From the NCBI GenBank assembly GCA_003254925.1, contig QANZ01044831.1:62001-126000 (forward strand): 64,000 bases of DNA, given 5' to 3'. The position numbers were made by a program, and so were the translations under genes. Below are positions 15,201 through 25,599 of the stretch, in pieces (position 1 is the first letter of the stretch; every line of letters starts with the position of its first letter). The notes below the pieces were generated by a model. That model had not been told where the DNA came from, did not search any database, and worked only from the letters and a program-made list of their open reading frames with translations. Origin of the DNA: Chamaecrista fasciculata. Lineage: Eukaryota > Streptophyta > Magnoliopsida > Fabales > Fabaceae.

Positions 15201-17773
15201 TGCATTTTGATATACCAAGTAGTTAAGAATCTATTCATAAGACATTTGGGTTTAACTTGTGTGGAGAGTTTGGGATTTTTGTCATGACAACTGTAACTTG
15301 AGAATCTTAAATTTGTCATACATGTCTTAAACTGTAACTGTAACTTGACGTTTGGGTTTCATCCATCATTGTATAACCGTCCGGATTGAGGATATAAAAT
15401 TGAGAAGTCCGTTTGTAACATTGTAAAAGATACACCTTGTCAACATGGCAATTGAGTTATTAATGGGGGCATATATTTTTAATTCAGAAGTCCATTTGTA
15501 ACATTGTAAAAGATACCCAAGTTTTCTCAATACATGGGTATCAGGAAACCAAAAAGTTACCGGAGAGAAATAATTTCTTGGCCTTTTTTTTTTGTATAAT
15601 TTGTTGACCCTTCAAAAGTAGAATTTCAATGAGAAGGGTCAGCAGCAGGACTACACAGTGGTTAATGAAAACTAACCAACCCTGTTGCTAGCAAATGCTA
15701 TAGTGAACTATTCTAATCTGCTGCTTCTCTGTACTTATACTTCATAATAGATTATTCTCAAGAGGTAAGCTATATTCTTCATCTTTTTTGTTTCTTTTGT
15801 AGGTTTTAATTCCGTATGGAAATGTTTCAGAATTTGTAATTATTGGTTCTAGTGGTGCTAAGCATGTATTACGGGCAGAAAACAGCTCAACAGATGTCAG
15901 TGGGTAAGTGATGCATTATTCATACTGTTGTCCTGTGTACCACCCATATTATACAAGGCAACAGAAGCAATATGAGCAGCATATTCTGCCTTGTTTAATG
16001 TGCTGTTATTTCAACATGGACTAGAGCAATGATTCCTTATGAGAATCCATTTTATAGTTGTACACTGCAATCCGTGCATATACCTGCAAAAGATGAAAAG
16101 AAAAATTGTTTCAAACATTAAATGGATCTTAAACTTTATCTTTCTCAAGTTAGAACATCTGATTTTAGATGAGAATACAGAACCATTTTTCAAAGATATT
16201 ATTTGGATGCAGTTTGTTATACCTAATAGGTAGATCATTCAATCCTAACTTGAGACAAAGTATAGCTCAGATGTTAAACACCAATTTTCAATTCCATATA
16301 ATTGGAAAACGGGACTTGCACTGTCTATTTATCCATGGAACTGAAGTGCAGAAGACTAGAAGCCTCAGGTGTTTTGATCACCCAAGATATGGGGTCTCAT
16401 CATGTTTTCATACTGTGCCTGCTGTGGTGATTTGTATGCGTTTTCATATTAATACTATACAGACATTTCTTTGGACTTTTAGTGATTTTCTAAGTTGTAT
16501 AATCTGGAGACTAATGCATTTAGTTTCTGTCTGTTACTGATGGTGTAAGGTAGCTACATAGATTAACTTTCGAATTGAATCTGGTAGTTGGTGTTGAAAT
16601 TATCTTGAGGTTTTATTTGTTTGATGATCTGATGATCATGTGGCAGAAAATTGAAACTAATTATGTCCTAGCATCAGATCCTGCAGGGAACATCAATTAG
16701 TAAGATTACTAGTGAGGAGAAATCAACAAACTTTTATTATGCTATGCCACTTCTGAAATTATCTTTTTCTCACTTATTCAAGAAGAATAGGTTTTTTTTG
16801 TTGTTGTTGTTGTTGTGTTTTGTTTTGTTTTTTGTGTTTGGAAAAACAATGAAGTGCCCTATGTTTTGTTTTCAAATAGGTGTAGATCTAATAAGAATCT
16901 TTCTGATGTTTATCATTCTCTTTTGCAGTTCTAGGGACACAATTGTGCTTACCTTGAGATTATTCATCTTAAGGGTATGAATTTTTCTCTCAATTTGTTA
17001 TCTGGCGATTACTATTGATATCTAGTTTAAGCGTCATTATTTAGACCATTTTGGTCTGTTGCTTGGTATTTCATTTCATTGTTAGTTGCAAATCATCCCA
17101 AACTGCTCTAAAACTGTCTACTACACTAAGGCACCCATGATAGTCGATAAGTGGCCAGGAAATAACCATTTTTTCTTTGTCAACCTTCCAATATCCATTA
17201 CTTCAGCGGAAGCAAATAAGCATCACTATAGTATGACTATGTGCATATAAAGATAAAAAAAAGTTTGCATTTCTTATATATGTTTGCTTGGAAACATTGT
17301 ATGGCTGCACTCTACTTGAACTTCTTATTGCCTAAATTTGAGTCTGCTTGTTCTGGTGACAATTCAAGTACTACTCCAGCGTGTGTCAAATCTATGCTTT
17401 TGACGCTAGTGATTTGCGGCTTTTTTTTTCAATCTTTTTGGTCAGTGTATTCCTGTTAGTGGTATTTTTGAACTTCTTTATTTCCTCGGAAGATCTTGAA
17501 GATGCTCCCCACCATATCCTACTAGTGCATTTATGTTGTTTTTTTATTGCCAAATGTTTCCCAAAGCGATTACAGAATAGGAATGATCTGTTCTAACTTC
17601 TAATGGATTGATAGTACTATTATGCCAATTTTATAAGTCATTTTAAAATAATGTGTTCTGAAAATAATATTGAATTATAATTTTTTTGTTTTGAAAATAA
17701 TAATGTGGGTGAGAAATTATTTAACTGCTTCTCTTACTTTTCTCATTTTCTCACTATCTTGTCTGCTGTTTAA

Positions 17774-17804
<31 letters not shown>

Positions 17805-18086
17805 CTGCGTGTGTTATTTATATCTACACTTGATAGATGGTTTTGAAGACGGATCATCAAAAGTCCCTAAGTTATATGCATATACCTACATACATACTTA
17901 CATTCGTACATGCATGTGTGCTAAAACTCGAGTCAGTTTCTAGGGACATGCATTCTGCTACCTCATCTGTTTCTAGCATCAAACACTAAACAGTAAACAG
18001 GCATGTCAAGAAATTGATCTTTCTGGCTTATGCAGGCTGGTGATAATAAAAGGAGAGGAAAGATGAAGAATTTATTCTTTAAGTAA
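3226..18086 (+). CDS. gene A: coiled-coil protein with C-terminal AIR9/A9-like domain, 22 exons
   Basis: Predicted exons: 3226-3402, 3981-4043, 7271-7394, 7452-7611, 7740-7839, 7910-7987, 8085-8144, 8270-8374, 8548-8658, 10063-10104, 10291-10407, 10490-10674, 11664-11950, 12035-12156, 12283-12325, 12415-12506, 14345-14393, 14849-14919, 15017-15136, 15803-15903, 16929-16974, 18036-18086. All introns are GT-AG and the phases agree, giving 767 aa. Residues about 45-80 (VEENNRLQSELQVKILELEK) and 209-326 are coiled coil; about 80-205 and 380-536 are polar and probably disordered. Residues 537-767 contain NYLVTADDVDSYLAIEV, WEPATLAIKREGYSIK and DTIVLTLRLF. These resemble the A9 repeats and C-terminal region of the microtubule-associated plant protein AIR9. 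No signal peptide or membrane segment is visible. Inference: a cytoskeleton-linked scaffold protein; the biochemical role is not established. Gene B is a shortened paralogue. The exon model is firm; the name is tentative. Confidence 0.85.
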
Positions 18087-18232
18087 GGGAAACTCAGGTT
18101 CTAGGGACATGAATTCTGCTACCTCATCTGTTTCTAGCATAGAATTCGACACAGTAAATGCGCATATCACGAAATTGATCTTTCTAGGTTCTGCAGGCTG
18201 GGGAGTTTATTCTTTAAGTAAGGGAAACTCAG
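17938..18232 (+). repeat. tandem duplication of gene A's last intron end and last exon
   Basis: Unit 1 (17938-18098) holds the end of the last intron and exon 22. Unit 2 (18099-18232) repeats the same landmarks: TTCTAGGGACATG, CTACCTCATCTGTTTCTAGC, AATTGATCTTTCT, GCAG then GCTGG, and TTTATTCTTTAAGTAAGG. Unit 2 has lost about 27 bases inside the exon. It keeps an acceptor, and in the phase of exon 21 it reads AGEFIL then TAA at 18215-18217. It could therefore serve as an alternative last exon replacing the basic tail AGDNKRRGKMKNLFFK. Confidence 0.75.
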
Positions 18233-19020
18233 TTGCTTGGCAGAATATTTCTGGTGTCAGTGCAATATGATTATGAAGATGGGGTTAGTAGCATATTTTC
18301 TTTTATATTTTTATAGAAGGCAGGTTTAGCTTGAGTTGTAATTTAATTTTCTCCTTAATTGTACTTTCTCATTCCATTTTTTCTCATTTTATCATGTAAA
18401 TCCGTTTCTGCATTACATTTTGTGCTCTCATATCCCTTTGCATGCATATGCTTTTTGGAAACTGACATTGTGAATTTTGGAGACCTAGACATCTTACAGT
18501 CTTCTCTTCAAAATTGACATGGTTAATTTTCTAAGTGTCCAAAATATGATTCAGAGTGGAACGAAACTGCTTGAATGTATTGAAAAAAATAGTTAACTTA
18601 TTTTCTGATTAGAAAAAAAAAAAATATCAATTTTATTAGTGTTTCTTGTAATACTAGAAACTTATTGAAAATTGAAATGTTTTATTCTGAAGTGTTCTTA
18701 GAGAAAAACAACCGCTCTGGAATATTGCATATCATGCATTCCCAACATCACATTCCTACATGAGATCAATTGTGTAATTTGAGACATCTGTCTTCGTAGG
18801 AAATCAAGCATCCATATGCCATGATGCTGCCATTCAACGAGTGAGCATGAGTTGGGTTAGACTAGTAAGGACTTGACTGCAAACCGATTTTAAATGTTGT
18901 AGAAACTAAATTGGTGATTGAAATGGGAAAATAAATTCTTTACAATTTAATTGTTGAACTAGGATCAAATTATGGTTCAATTGCAGTTCGTAGAATTGTT
19001 TTAATAATTCATAAATAAAT
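18233..19020. other. 3' flank of gene A, no gene seen
   Basis: AT-rich sequence probably including the 3' untranslated region of gene A. No open frame of note, no RNA gene and no clear element is seen. Confidence 0.6.
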
Positions 19021-19406
19021 GGGTAAATTATACTTTAGTACCTTGTAGTTTGGTCATATTTCACTTTGGTACCCTGTGGTTTAAAAAGTGACACTTTGGT
19101 ACCCTATGGTATTCTCCATTAACACTTTGGTATCCTTTGGAGCTATTTTGTAATTTTAACCATAACAAATTTTGTAAAAATTACATTTTGACCCTCAATT
19201 TTTTTTATAGTTTTAATTTTTATGAAAATATTGGGGGTTAATGTGTATTTTTGTAAAATTTGTTATGGTTAAAATTACAAAATAGTTTCAAAGGCTATCA
19301 AAGTGTTGACGGAGAATATCACAGGGTACCAAAGTGTCAATTTTTAAGCCATAGGGTACCAAAGTGAAATATGACCAATCACAGGATACCAAAGTATAAT
19401 TTGCCC
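19021..19406. mobile_element. Mutator-like foldback MITE
   Basis: Long inverted arms start GGGTAAATTATACTTT and end AAAGTATAATTTGCCC, with TTTGGTACCC-type repeats in each arm. The flanks 19012-19020 and 19407-19415 are both TAAATAAAT, a perfect 9-bp target duplication as made by Mutator-like transposases. No coding capacity. A relative lies at 53793-54220. Confidence 0.85.
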
Positions 19407-19419
19407 TAAATAAATTTTA

Positions 19420-19933
19420 GGGTTAATTACACAGAAGGTCCCTGTAGTTTGATCCATTTACAGAAAGGGTCCATGTGGTTTAAAAAGTGGCGAATAAAGG
19501 CATGTGGTTTGCTCTGTTAACAAAAAGGGTCTTGAGGTAAATTTTTGTCCAAAATTTGACAGAAATTTTGGCTAAAATACTATTTTAAGACCATAACTAT
19601 TAATTTTTATGCGTGTGACTCCCTATTTGTATTAGAGAATGATTTAGACACAAAAAAAGAAAAGTTTCATCAAGTATGCCTCCAGTTAGGTTTTCTTTTT
19701 TTGTGTCTAAGTTCTTCTCTCATACAAATAGGGAGTCAAACACATAAAAATTAATAGTTAGGGTCTTAAAATAGTATTTTAGCCAAGATTTTCATCAAAT
19801 TTTGGACGAAAATATACCTTAGGTACCTTTTTATTAACAGAGCAAACCACAGGTCCTTATTTGTTACTTTTTAAACCACATGGACTTTTCTGTAAATGGG
19901 CCAAATCACAGGGACCTTATGTGTAATTAACCC
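19420..19933. mobile_element. second Mutator-like foldback MITE
   Basis: Ends GGGTTAATTACACA and TGTGTAATTAACCC; the arms run for more than 200 bp each (GGTCCCTGTAGTTTG against its complement). The flanks 19411-19419 and 19934-19942 are both TAAATTTTA, a perfect 9-bp target duplication. It lies a few bases from the preceding MITE. No coding capacity. Confidence 0.85.
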
Positions 19934-20168
19934 TAAATTTTAATGTAAATTTTATTTCTTACTTTGCTTACTGTTGTTTCTTAAATGAAAATCAAAGATA
20001 TATATGTTGGAGAAGCAGAAGAGCTTGAAGAGGATGATATAGTGTTTGCCTGTCACATTAAGAGTTCACATTCAGTAGTCACAAGCACAATCCCACTCTT
20101 TTTCTTTTCGGACAGAAAAATCAATCTCATGCCAACAAAAAAACATTACAAACACTACTGGAAAATGC

Positions 20169-20213
20169 AAAAAAAAAAAAAAAAAAANAAAAAAAAAAAA
20201 AAAAAAAAAAAAA
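20169..20213. repeat. poly-A tract with one undetermined base
   Basis: An A-run of more than 40 bases with an N near 20188. Such a tract may be the tail of a retroposed sequence or an assembly artefact; no retroposed body is recognisable before it. Confidence 0.6.
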
Positions 20214-20337
20214 GAGAGCCTATCCAATTGTCTTCACTCAACAAGCCACATATTAACACCACAGTTGGGTAGTCACTCAGCTGTCAAGTTAAAACTCCTG
20301 TAGAGGAAACTGAAAAATTAGAATTAAAACTTAACTG

Positions 20338-20534
20338 TGTTGAACAAGAAGTAGAAGTGCAGAAGAATAGAGTTGTATATCATGTATTATTAGTCAATGA
20401 ATGAATAGAAAACTAAGCTATTTATAGACTTATAGCCTAGTGAAGATTACAAGAGAATACAGACTAACTGACTTTGTATAACAACTAACTGAAATTACAT
20501 TTTAACTACCAACAAACTATTTAATACTTCTACA
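20338..20534 (-). repeat. Copia 3' LTR (197 bp)
   Basis: On the minus strand it begins TGTAGAAGTATTAAATAG and ends TTGTTCAACA, so it has TG...CA ends. A TATA-like CTATAAATAG lies at 20418-20427 (minus). The purine-rich TTGAGGGGGA at about 20535-20544 (minus) fits the polypurine tract. The other LTR is absent, so insertion age cannot be estimated. Confidence 0.8.
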
Positions 20535-21258
20535 TCCCCCTCAAGTTGAGAAGGGTTACTTACCACTCCCAACTTGCTAGTAAGAAATGAAAACTGAGGT
20601 TGAGAGATAGTCTTAGTGAAAATATCAGCCAATTGTAACCGAGTAGTGACATGCTGAAGTTTAATAAAATCTTCCTTAAACCTCCGTCGAACTATGTGAC
20701 AATCAATGTCTATATGTTTCGTTCTTTCATGAAACATATGATTAAAGGCAATATGAATTGCAACTTTGTTATCACAGAGGAAAGGAATAGGTGTTTGAAA
20801 CTCTACAGCTAAGTCATGAAGCAAATAGGAAACCCAAAGGAGCTCACCCACACAAGACGCCATACTGCGATATTCTACTTCACAAGAAGAATGTGAAACA
20901 GTCAATTGCTTTTTAGACTTCCATGAAATTAAAGAACCTCCCATCATTATGCAATAACCAGTAACTGAGCGCCTTGAAGAAGGACAAGAAGCCCAATCTG
21001 AGTCAATGTACGCGCAAGTACGCTCAAGTATAAAATTCAAGTTCAAAGAAAAATTAGAACCAGTTTTATATAATAACCCTATAGATGCAGTGCCTTTCAA
21101 GTATTTAACCACATGAAGAGCACTTTCCCAATGTGACACTGTTGGATTTGAAACATGCTGGCTGAGCTGATGTACTGTAAAGGAAATGTTAGGCCAAGTC
21201 ATGTTTAGATACAACAGTTTGCCTATCAAACGTCTATAAGATTCAGGATTGTTAAAAC
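20535..21258 (-). pseudogene. Copia reverse transcriptase end and RNase H domain
   Basis: Minus-strand frame carrying SYRRLIGKLLYLNMTWP (reverse transcriptase end), YIDSDWASCPSSRRSVTGYC and SSCEVEYRSMA (RNase H with D and E residues) and LADIFTKTI near the C-terminus. It is interrupted at its N-terminal side by the hAT at 21259-22271; the polyprotein resumes at about 22280. The frame itself is open over this stretch, unlike most of the element. Confidence 0.85.
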
Positions 21259-22271
21259 TAGGAATGGCAATTTCTCCCCACATATGGGGATCCCCGCGGG
21301 GCAGTCCCCGCGGGGATCCCCAAATGCGGGGAAAAATTCCCCGTGGGGACGGGGTCGGGGGTAATTTTTACCTCGGAAGTAATTCGGGGACGGGGATGGG
21401 GAGTATACCCCCCGCCCCGCGGGGTCCCCGTCCCCGAATTAAAATTTTATATAAATATTTTTTAAAATATTATTATAATTTTATAAAAAAATTCATCCAT
21501 TAGATCTAAATTTGATTATTAATTTTAAGCCTTTGATCTTATATATATATATATATATTTATATATATCCCATTATAATTATTATATATATATATATCCT
21601 ATAGTTCTAATTGCAAAACCCTAGCCGCACTTGCCTCTCATTTTTTCTCAACTTCAGTTTTGCACTCTAGCCACCACATCTTGCCTCTCCATCTTTTCTC
21701 AATCTCATCCTCTCTGCCGCGAGCTCCGGCCCCATGAGAGCGTGGAATAGCGACGCTTTTCCGGCGAGAAACTGTGGCCTGTTCTTCCTCGCCCACGTCG
21801 TGAACCCGAAGAACTCGAGCCATCCAGATCTCGACGCGATCTGACAGAACGGAAAATACCTCGGAACGAAGAACACGTCGCCTTCTTTGATCTCGGCGTT
21901 CATGGCGGCGGTGCCGTTCGGAAACACCACCTGAATCCTCCCGCTGCCGCTCAAAACGACGCCGTATTCCGTCGCTCTAGGGTTCATATGCGGCGCCATC
22001 ATCGACCCCTGTGTCAACAAAAAAAATTTCTCATCATCATCATCTTCGCCGCACGGTTTATATATGATGTAAAGGAGACAAGTTTTACAAAGTTGTGCAT
22101 TGGTTTACAGCGGGGATCCCCGCGGTCCCCGTGGGGAGTGGGGGAACGGGGATGGGAGAAAAAATATCCCCGTAGCGGGGATCGGGGACGGGGACGGGGG
22201 AGGTTGAAGTTGGCGGGGACGGGGACGGGGAGTACTTCCCCCGGCCCCGCCCCGCGCGGGTGCCATCCCTA
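21259..22271. mobile_element. non-autonomous hAT element carrying a cupin gene fragment (Pack-hAT)
   Basis: Ends TAGGAATGGCA and TGCCATCCCTA form a short terminal inverted repeat. The flanks 21251-21258 and 22272-22279 are both GTTAAAAC, a perfect 8-bp target duplication typical of hAT. Both subterminal regions are rich in GGGGATCCCCGCGGGG-like palindromes, while the centre is AT-rich with TA microsatellites. No transposase frame. It sits in the Copia pol gene between reverse transcriptase and RNase H. Confidence 0.88.
21719..22008 (-). pseudogene. captured cupin / vicilin-like storage protein gene fragment
   Basis: About 97 codons read without a stop on the minus strand: GSMMAPHMNPRATEYGVVL, GRIQVVFPNG, GDVFFVPRYFPFCQIAS, FFGFTTWARKNRPQFLAG, ending near GPELAAE. 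This is the C-terminal cupin barrel of plant vicilin-like seed globulins. Directly upstream on the minus strand is a pyrimidine stretch ending in ACACAG, so an intron-exon boundary of the parent gene was captured too. The fragment lacks the first cupin domain and any start of its own, and it is more GC-rich than its surroundings. It is enclosed by the hAT ends. No function is expected. Confidence 0.85.
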
Positions 22272-22279
22272 GTTAAAAC

Positions 22280-23160
22280 AAGGAGCACCTTCATCAAACT
22301 TATGACCTCACTGCATAGGCAAATGAGCTGGTTTTGCATCTTAGAATCCAGTAGCAGCAACAATATCCTGAATATACTTCTTTTGAGATATAAAAGTCCC
22401 ACTAGAAGATTTAGCTATTTCAACACCTAAGAAATACTTCGCATAACCTAGATCTTTAATAGTAAATGTATCATCAAGAAACTTCTTGATATGATTAATA
22501 GTGTCAACATAAGTGCCTGTAATCAATACATCACTGACATATACAAGAAGCACAATGAATGCAGTAGAAGTCTTCATAATAAAAAGACAATAATCATGCT
22601 CGGATTGAACAAAACCATACTTAACCAACTGTGATGTAAATTCAAAATTCCACTCACAGGAAGCCTGCTTTAAACCATACAAGGAACTTTTCAACTTACA
22701 CACTTCATTCTCTTTCACCTTTGAATATCCTTGAGGAGGTTTGAGATATACCTCCTCATGCAAAAATCTATGTAAAAAAGCATTATTGATGTCTAATTGA
22801 AAAATAGGCCAATTATGAGTAGTACTCGATGCTAAAATAATTCGAACTGTAACTTGTTTATCTACAGTAGAATAGTTGTCAAAGTAATCTATACCTTCCA
22901 CTTGGTTGTACCCTTTAGCAACTAGCCGGGCTTTATACCTCTATACAGTCCCATCAGATTCATCTTGACTTTAAAGACCCACTTGGATCCAATGGCCTGT
23001 TTTCTTTCTGGTAAGGTAGTGATTTCCCATGTGTTGTTAGATTCTAGAGCAGATAATTCCTTCTCCATGGCTGCACATCATTCAGGATGCTTCATAGCCT
23101 CTCTATATGAGTGGAGTTCAGTAATCTTATTGATATTTGTCATAAAAGATGCATAATCTG
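22280..23160 (-). pseudogene. Copia reverse transcriptase, N-terminal part, inactive
   Basis: Minus-strand sequence with WEITTLPERKQAIGSKWVFK, then LVAKGYNQVEGIDYFDNYS, LDINNAFLHRFLHEEVYLK, SLYGLKQASCEW and ISQKKYIQDI. The catalytic box reads YVSDVL where the family has YVDD, so one of the two catalytic aspartates is replaced by serine. A frameshift near 22955 and stop codons add to the decay. Confidence 0.88.
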
Positions 23161-23461
23161 CTGAAAAGACAATGTTGGCAAGAGAATATGAATTAGCAGA
23201 ATCTGTAACATTATTGCAAATGTAATCTTGCAGCCAAAGGGGTGGTTTGGTGGTTCTAGAGGATGCTCAAGTAGGAAGATTAGGAAGAGTGGTGTTTGGG
23301 GAAGAAATATCAGTATTTGGTAAGGTTTGTGAATTAGGAAGGTTTGAATCTGTAATTGGAAATTTTGGTGAAATAGGAAGGTTTGAATTTGTAATGGGTG
23401 AATTAGGAAGGTTTGGATCTATATTTGGTAAGGATTCAAAATTGGTATTTATAGTAGGTAA
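23161..23461 (-). repeat. Copia linker with imperfect tandem repeats
   Basis: The linker between integrase and reverse transcriptase holds several imperfect copies of a unit like GGAAGGTTTGAATCTGTA on the plus strand, coding on the minus strand for a Pro/Asn/Ser-rich stretch. Such linkers are the most variable part of Copia polyproteins. No separate gene is seen. Confidence 0.5.
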
Positions 23462-24018
23462 TTAAGGAGATAATGATGTTTGGGAATCATTTAAATTTGT
23501 GAAAGGAAATGGTAATGGCCAATCAGAGTAATCAGTGGTATTTAGGAAAGGGAAATCATTCTCATAAAATAAAACATCACGGCTGATAATCATTCTTTCA
23601 TTCTCCATATCATAAACCTTGTAAGCCTTTTGACCTGCAGCATGCCCGAGAAACACACATCTAAAAACCCTTAGAGCAAATTTGTCCTTCAATGGAAATG
23701 TATTGGAAGCAAAACATAAGCAACCAAAACTTCTCATCCTGCCAAAATCTGGAATCTTATAATACAACAACTCACATGGTGACTTCCATTGCAAAATAGC
23801 AGATGGCAACCGATTAATTATGTAGGTAGCAGTCAGAATACTATCTCCCCAAAATCTAATAGGTAAACCAAACTAAAACATTAAAGCCCTAGCAACCTAA
23901 AGAAGATGCTTGTGTTTTCTCTCCACTATACCGTTCTGATGTGGAGTGTAGGCACATGATCTTTGATGCAAAATACCCATATCAGTAAAAAAAACTTTTC
24001 CATCTTATCATTCACAAA
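23462..24018 (-). pseudogene. Copia integrase, C-terminal part
   Basis: Minus-strand translation shows [14 protein letters not shown] at about 23900-23950 (the E of the D,D,E triad), then KSPCELLYYKIPDFGRMRSF, CVFLGHAAGQKAYKVYD and ISRDVLFYENDFPF, the conserved Copia integrase end. Stop codons interrupt it between about 23810 and 23915. The hAT at 24019-24689 separates it from the first half of the catalytic core. Confidence 0.82.
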
Positions 24019-24689
24019 TAGGGGTGAGCAAAATCGGGTCAAACCCGACTGAACCCGATTAAAGATGTCAAGTTTGGTCGAGTCGGGTTTCTCGTGCAGG
24101 TTGGGATGGGTCATGATTTTAAGAAAAAGTCGATCTGATCGGGTTGAGCGGGTCAACCCGACCCGACCGATTGTATGTGTGTATATATATATATATATTT
24201 TATTTTTTTATATAAAACTATATGAATATATAATTTTTTTTTTATTATAAGATGATAAAAATGAAGAATAATATATATTTTTTGTTTATTCAAATATTTT
24301 TGTTAATTGTAAAGTTAAAGTATAATAATATTTAACTTAATTTCAAATAATATCAAATTTTTAGTGTAAAAATTATTCATACAATAATATAATTAGTAAA
24401 AATTAATTAAAGAAGTTAATGTGATGAGTTAGACATCATAAAATAAATAATAAAAAAATTTATACTATATATTATGTAGGATAAGTAATTATATATTTTT
24501 ATTAATTTAATTTTTAAAAATTGTTTTTTCTAACCCGACTCAGCAAGCCCGAACCCGACCATAACCCGATTTAACCCGACATTATCAGGTTAAGCGGGTT
24601 GGCGATCGGGTTCGGGTTTAAAATTTTTCACTTGCTACTTAATACCCCCATCCGACTAACTCGATCAAACTCGATTTTGCTCACCCCTA
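24019..24689. mobile_element. non-autonomous hAT element
   Basis: Perfect 18-bp terminal inverted repeats (TAGGGGTGAGCAAAATCG and its complement). The flanks 24011-24018 and 24690-24697 are both TTCACAAA, a perfect 8-bp target duplication. The subterminal regions repeat CGGGTT/AACCCGA motifs; the centre is AT-rich and has no transposase. It is inserted in the Copia integrase core between the second Asp and the Glu of the active site. Confidence 0.92.
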
Positions 24690-24697
24690 TTCACAAA

Positions 24698-25060
24698 TTT
24701 AGTCCCATTATCACTGCGAATAACTTTAATTCTAACTGCAAACTGTGTTTGAATCATAATATAAAAAGCTGAAAACTTCTGAAACACTCGTGTCTTACTA
24801 GCAAGCAAAATAGTCCAAGTAGCCCGAGTATGATCATCAACAATTGTCAAAAAAAATCTTTCATTGTTTAAGCTTTTGTGTTTGTAAGGACCCCATAAAT
24901 CCAAATGCACCAAATCAAAAGCATTGGCAGCTCGAGAAGAACTAGATGTAAAAGAAAATCTTTGTTGCTTTGCTTTGTGACAAACAGTACAATTATCCAA
25001 AGCATCTGATACTGTGAGTGAAGTATGTTTAAGGACATTTATAGGAACATGCCCTAAACG
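24698..25060 (-). pseudogene. Copia integrase, zinc-binding end and catalytic core start
   Basis: Minus-strand frame with DNCTVCHKAKQQRFSF (Cys pair of the HHCC zinc motif), FDLVHLDLWGPY (first Asp) and KVIRSDNGTKF (second Asp). The reading frame is cut by the adjacent hAT. Upstream sequence toward 25090 reads the preceding Copia linker (LGHVPINVLKHT-like). Confidence 0.85.
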
Positions 25061-25091
25061 TTGATGCCAAACTACAGACTTAGAACTATTC

Positions 25092-25577
25092 TTATCTGAA
25101 ACAATTACGAAATGAAATTTGAGCAGAATTTTGTTTCAATATGTAAAGATTTCTCACTGTATTGCCAACTACCAACCTCTTCTTAGTCTTCTGGTCCTGT
25201 ATAACACAAGAATGCTTGTCAAACATTACTGCAATGTCATCTGTAATAATTCTCTTGACCGACAACATATTGTATTTGAATGATGGAATGAATAAGACAT
25301 TCTGTAAAATCAAATCCCCATTAAGAAAAACTTTCCCTGCCTTCACTGTTGATAGCTTCATACCATTAGGTAGATGAACAAGAATAGGCTTAGACAAAGT
25401 CTGTATATCATGTAGCAATTTTTCTTTGAAACAAATGTGACAGGAAGCACCGGTATCAATAATCCATACAACATGATGAGGTAAAGAATGCAAAGAAACA
25501 TTACCTGCAAACTCACCCAAGGTTACAACACTAACATACTCCTCTAAAGACGCTTTGCTTTTAACCATCTTCGACAA
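25092..25577 (-). pseudogene. Copia aspartic protease and pre-integrase region
   Basis: Minus-strand frame with VVWIIDTGASCHIC (DTGA active-site motif of a retroviral-type aspartic protease), LPNGMKLSTVKAG, NVLFIPSFKYNMLSVKRI and a following pre-integrase segment. The open frame is 161 codons. It matches the usual position of the protease between gag and integrase. Confidence 0.85.
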
Positions 25578-25599
25578 TTCTTATTTCATGAACTGTGAA

